DNA from: Clostridia bacterium
Lineage (GTDB): Bacteria > Bacillota_A > Clostridia > Christensenellales > Aristaeellaceae
Assembly (NCBI GenBank): GCA_017525805.1
Contig: JAFXSH010000163.1
Location: 1 to 16,842, forward strand
Length of the DNA stretch: 16,842 nucleotides
Direction: 5' to 3'
Below are positions 13,870-16,842 of the stretch, in pieces. Numbering within the stretch: the stretch's first letter is position 1; every line of letters starts with the position of its first letter. The notes beneath the pieces are model-generated. The model did not search any database and was not told the DNA's origin. It was given only the letters and a program-made list of their open reading frames with translations. The position numbers and the translations under genes are program-made.

Positions 13870-14559
13870 ATGAAAAAGTATTTTGCGGAATGCATCGGCG
13901 CCGCCACCCTGGTGATTTTGGGCTGCGGCACCGCCATGCTGGTGGGCTGTGACGCCGTAAACGGCGGCGGCTACATCCTCACCGCCCTGGCCTTTGGTCT
14001 GACTATCGTGGCCATGGCTTACTCCATCGGCAACATCTCCGGCTGCCACATCAACCCCGCCGTTTCCCTGGGCGTGCTGCTCACCGGCGGCATGAACGCC
14101 AAAGAATTTGTGGGCTATGTGGTTTCCCAGTGCGTGGGCGCGCTGGCTGGCGCCGGTATCTTGGCGGCCATCTTCGGCCTGGGCAATGTTACCGACATGA
14201 CCGGCGGCTTCGGTTCCAACGGCCTGGCGGGCGTGGGCGGCAGCGCGATGGCCGGTCTGCTGGTGGAAATCGTGCTTACCTTCATCTTCGTGATCGCCAT
14301 CTTAGGCGTCACCAGCAAAAAAGCCAATCACGGCTCCTTCGGCGGCCTGGTGATCGGCCTGACCCTGGTCGTAGTGCATATCCTCGGCATCGGCCTCACC
14401 GGCACCTCCGTGAACCCCGCCCGTTCCATCGGCCCCGCCGTGGTGGCTGCCATCAGCGGCAACCCCGCTCCTCTGGGCGACTTGTGGGTGTTCATCGTGG
14501 GTCCCCTGGTGGGCGCCGCGCTGGCCGCTGGCGTTTACAAAGGATTGGAAGCCAAATAA
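13870..14559 (+). CDS. aqpZ: Aquaporin Z-type water channel
   Basis: A 229-residue MIP-family channel with six membrane helices. Both NPA motifs are present (N62-P-A64 in SGCHINPAVSLG and N182-P-A184 in GTSVNPARSIGPA). Aligned to E. coli AqpZ, the selectivity filter reads Phe42, His170, Thr179, Arg185, the narrow water-selective set rather than the Trp/Gly filter of glycerol facilitators. It should therefore pass water and help with osmotic adjustment at the inner membrane. The gene is single, with its own extended -10 promoter upstream and a strong terminator after it. Length matches the family. Codon use is like its neighbours. Confidence 0.94.
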   Translation: MKKYFAECIGAATLVILGCGTAMLVGCDAVNGGGYILTALAFGLTIVAMAYSIGNISGCHINPAVSLGVLLTGGMNAKEFVGYVVSQCVGALAGAGILAAIFGLGNVTDMTGGFGSNGLAGVGGSAMAGLLVEIVLTFIFVIAILGVTSKKANHGSFGGLVIGLTLVVVHILGIGLTGTSVNPARSIGPAVVAAISGNPAPLGDLWVFIVGPLVGAALAAGVYKGLEAK

Positions 14560-14575
14560 TCGCTTTTTCTCTTCT

Positions 14576-14611
14576 TTCCCCTCTGCCGGGCTCGGCGGAG
14601 GGGAATTTTTT
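14576..14611 (+). terminator. Intrinsic terminator after aqpZ
   Basis: A 13-position hairpin (14576-14588 with 14593-14605, one internal T/G wobble or mismatch, 4-nt loop) is followed by TTTTTT (14606-14611). It separates aqpZ from the heat-shock operon. Confidence 0.92.
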
Positions 14612-14641
14612 GCTGTTGGCAAAAAATTTTTCCCTGAACTA

Positions 14642-14670
14642 TTGACATTTTTTCTGAAACGTGCTACATT
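14642..14670 (+). promoter_or_regulatory. Sigma-A promoter of the hrcA operon
   Basis: TTGACA (14642-14647), a 17-bp spacer and TACATT (14665-14670) form a near-consensus housekeeping promoter. The predicted start, near 14677, lies just before the CIRCE operator. Confidence 0.9.
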
Positions 14671-14680
14671 ATACCCGTGG

Positions 14681-14707
14681 TTAGCACTCGACAGCATAGA
14701 GTGCTAA
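14681..14707 (+). promoter_or_regulatory. CIRCE operator (HrcA binding site)
   Basis: TTAGCACTC (14681-14689), 9 bp, GAGTGCTAA (14699-14707) is the exact CIRCE consensus. It begins a few bases downstream of the predicted start of transcription, so bound HrcA would block initiation or clearance. Heat inactivates HrcA and releases the operon. Confidence 0.98.
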
Positions 14708-14736
14708 CAACAAGAAACGGGAAGGGAGGCAATGCG

Positions 14737-15756
14737 ATGGAACTGCATCCGATCGATGCAAGGAAAGAAAGAATCCTGCGCGCCATCATCGATGATTACA
14801 TCCTCACCGCTATGCCGGTGGGCAGCCGCACCATTTCCCGCAAGTATGAAACCAGCCTCTCCAGCGCCACCATCCGCAATGAGATGAGCGACCTGGAGGA
14901 ATTGGGCTATCTGGCCCAGCCTCACGTATCAGCGGGCCGGGTGCCCAGCGTGAAAGCCTACCGCCTGTATGTGAACGAGCTGCTGGAGGAAAACCGGGTG
15001 CCTGAAAACCCTCGGGCCCGGGAATACTTCACCCAGCGGGTGCGCCAGGTGGAAGATGTGATCACCAGCGCGGCCGAGGCCATTTCCGAATTTACCAGGT
15101 ATACCGCCGTGGTGATGATGCCCAAGCAATTGGAACTGCGGGTATCCACCCTGCAATTGATCCCCATGCCCCGGGGCGCGGCCCTGCTTGTGATCATCAC
15201 CGACACCGGCGCCATCCGCGACACCGTGATCCGGGTGAGCGAAAACCTGGATGGGGACGCGCTCTACGCCATCTCCCGCATGCTGACGGAACGCTTGGCG
15301 GGCCGGACGCTGCAGGAAGTGCAGGAAATGTTAGGGGCCTATTCCCGGCAGATGGGCGGCGACGACCGGGTGATCCAGGGCATTGCCGAACTGGCCGCGC
15401 AGATGGCCCGGCAGTCCGCCACCGACACCGTCACCGTGGGCGGCCGCAGTAACATCCTGAATTACCCCGAATACTCCGACGTGGAAAAAGCCCGTGCTTT
15501 CCTTTCCGTACTGGAGGAAAGGGAAAAGCTCATGTCCCTGCTCCCGGTGGACGAAAGCGCGTTCTGCGTGCGCATCGGCCCGGAAACGGGCATGCCGGAA
15601 ATGGCGGATTGCTCGGTGGTGACAGCCAGCTATCAGGTGGGCCAAGGGCACCGGGGCTTCGTGGGCGTGATCGGGCCCACCCGCATGCCCTACGGCAGCG
15701 TGCTTTCCGCTCTGTCCGCCATCGGCGGGGCATTAAGCGATATGCTGGGAGACTAA
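14737..15756 (+). CDS. hrcA: Heat-inducible transcription repressor HrcA
   Basis: A 339-residue repressor of class I heat-shock genes. Residues 1 to about 75 form the winged helix DNA-binding domain, with SSATIRNEM (42-50) in the recognition region and SAGRVPS (65-71) in the wing, both family hallmarks. The rest is the GAF-like dimerisation domain; 'LDGDALYAISRMLTERLAGRTL' style sequence is typical, and 'GFVGVIGPTRMPYGSV' near the C-terminus is the family's end block. ATG 14737 has GGGAGG upstream; an ATG at 14732 is out of frame. It is first in hrcA-grpE-dnaK and binds the CIRCE at 14681, so it controls itself. GroEL is the usual partner that keeps HrcA active. Confidence 0.97.
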   Translation: MELHPIDARKERILRAIIDDYILTAMPVGSRTISRKYETSLSSATIRNEMSDLEELGYLAQPHVSAGRVPSVKAYRLYVNELLEENRVPENPRAREYFTQRVRQVEDVITSAAEAISEFTRYTAVVMMPKQLELRVSTLQLIPMPRGAALLVIITDTGAIRDTVIRVSENLDGDALYAISRMLTERLAGRTLQEVQEMLGAYSRQMGGDDRVIQGIAELAAQMARQSATDTVTVGGRSNILNYPEYSDVEKARAFLSVLEEREKLMSLLPVDESAFCVRIGPETGMPEMADCSVVTASYQVGQGHRGFVGVIGPTRMPYGSVLSALSAIGGALSDMLGD

Positions 15757-15802
15757 GAAGGCGATCAAAGTGAAGAAAAAGAAAAAAACGAGGTTTGGAA
15801 CC

Positions 15803-16372
15803 ATGGCATTCGATAAAAACAACCCGCCCGCCGAAGAATTGCAGCCCGAGGAAATCGCAGAAGAAATCCCCGTGGACGACGGCGCGCTGGACGTGGAAGC
15901 TCCTTCGGAGGAACAGCCCGAACAGGAAAACGACGCCCTGAAAGAGGCCCAGGCCAAAGCGGACGAATACCTGAACCTGGCCCAGCGGGTGCAGGCGGAC
16001 TTTGAAAACTTCCGCCGCCGTACCAAGGCCACCCGCGCCGAAGCCTTTGAGGATGGGGCCCGGGAATTCATCAAGCAGCTCCTGCCCGTGGTGGATAACC
16101 TGGAACGCGCCATCGCCCAGGAAACGTGCGACGAAAACCTCATGACCGGCGTAAAGCTGGTTTACAAGCAGATGATGGACGCTCTGGAAAAGCGCGGCGT
16201 CACCGTCATCGAACGGCCCGGCGAAAAATTCGACCCCAACTTAGAAAACGCCGTCATGCAGGGCACCACCGACGAAGGCGAACCCGGCACCGTTTGCGCC
16301 GTGCTCCAGAAGGGATATAAGATGGGCGACTTTGTGCTCCGGCACGCCATGGTCAAAGTCGTGGCAGAGTAA
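15803..16372 (+). CDS. grpE: Nucleotide exchange factor GrpE
   Basis: A 189-residue GrpE, the cochaperone that releases ADP from DnaK. The N-terminus (about 1-45) is acidic and probably disordered. A long dimerising helix runs from about 45 to 135. The C-terminal beta-wing holds the signature FDPNLENAVM (143-152) and GYKMGDFVLRHAMV (171-184). Start ATG 15803 has GAGG 9 nt upstream. A GTG at 15770, in frame and with AAGG 8 nt upstream, would add an 11-residue basic leader (KKKKKTRFG) and cannot be excluded. It lies 46 bp (or 13 bp from the GTG) after hrcA, in the same operon and under CIRCE control. Confidence 0.96.
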   Translation: MAFDKNNPPAEELQPEEIAEEIPVDDGALDVEAPSEEQPEQENDALKEAQAKADEYLNLAQRVQADFENFRRRTKATRAEAFEDGAREFIKQLLPVVDNLERAIAQETCDENLMTGVKLVYKQMMDALEKRGVTVIERPGEKFDPNLENAVMQGTTDEGEPGTVCAVLQKGYKMGDFVLRHAMVKVVAE

Positions 16373-16382
16373 ATGCCATCAC

Positions 16383-16398
16383 ATGGCCGCAAGGCCAT
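16383..16398 (+). ncRNA. GNRA-capped hairpin between grpE and dnaK
   Basis: ATGGCC (16383-16388), GCAA loop (16389-16392) and GGCCAT (16393-16398) form a perfect 6-bp stem with a stable GNRA-type loop. There is no T-run after it, so it is not a terminator. It may mark RNA processing or protect the dnaK part of the mRNA. Confidence 0.4.
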
Positions 16399-16436
16399 TT
16401 GATATAAACAGAAAAAATAACCATTCAAGCAGATAG

Positions 16437-16842
<406 letters not shown>

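Overview
The window looks like a chromosomal segment of a GC-rich (estimated by eye, mid-50s %), endospore-forming member of the Clostridia, probably from a gut or rumen habitat. Three things point there: a Coat-F-like gene pair behind a sigma-G-type promoter, an hrcA-grpE-dnaK operon with a CIRCE operator, and a cluster of secreted proteins carrying the Cys-rich '...IPALGH' repeats common in gut Firmicutes. Placement below class level (a Christensenellales or Oscillospirales relative) is a guess. I see no rRNA, tRNA, CRISPR array, phage or complete insertion sequence.

Layout. (1) 1-527: 3' end of pckA (ATP-type PEP carboxykinase), followed by a hairpin and copy 1 of a dispersed intergenic repeat. 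(2) 528-1052: A-tract-rich DNA, a strong sigma-A promoter and a long structured leader. (3) 1053-6771: four secreted proteins, here called A, B, C and D, all on the plus strand. A and C share one C-terminal domain (alpha). B and D share another architecture (beta). The order alpha-beta-alpha-beta suggests duplication of a two-gene unit. Copy 2 of the intergenic repeat lies between C and D. (4) 6877-8943, minus: an intracellular GH13 alpha-glucan hydrolase, convergent with D across a probable bidirectional terminator. (5) 9126-9440, minus: a small orphan helix-turn-helix/coiled-coil protein. (6) 9596-10141, minus: two Coat-F-like spore proteins behind a sigma-G-type promoter. (7) 10223-11963, plus: a serine beta-lactamase-fold hydrolase and recX, probably one transcript. 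(8) 11958-12884, minus: an AEC-family transporter whose stop codon abuts that of recX. (9) 12991-13743, plus: a TM1586-type nitroreductase divergent from the transporter, with back-to-back consensus promoters. (10) 13870-14559, plus: an AqpZ-type water channel. (11) 14642 to the window end: the class I heat-shock operon hrcA-grpE-dnaK, with dnaK cut by the edge.

How the genes fit together. The right part is ordinary housekeeping: HrcA represses its own operon through CIRCE, and GrpE is the nucleotide-exchange factor for DnaK. The middle is an assortment of metabolic and sporulation genes. The left part holds the least explained content: a duplicated family of exported beta-rich and Cys-rich proteins with no visible wall anchor, a very strong-looking promoter, a structured leader offering two good translation starts, and a 16-bp-stem RNA-like element between A and B that encloses a nine-codon open frame.
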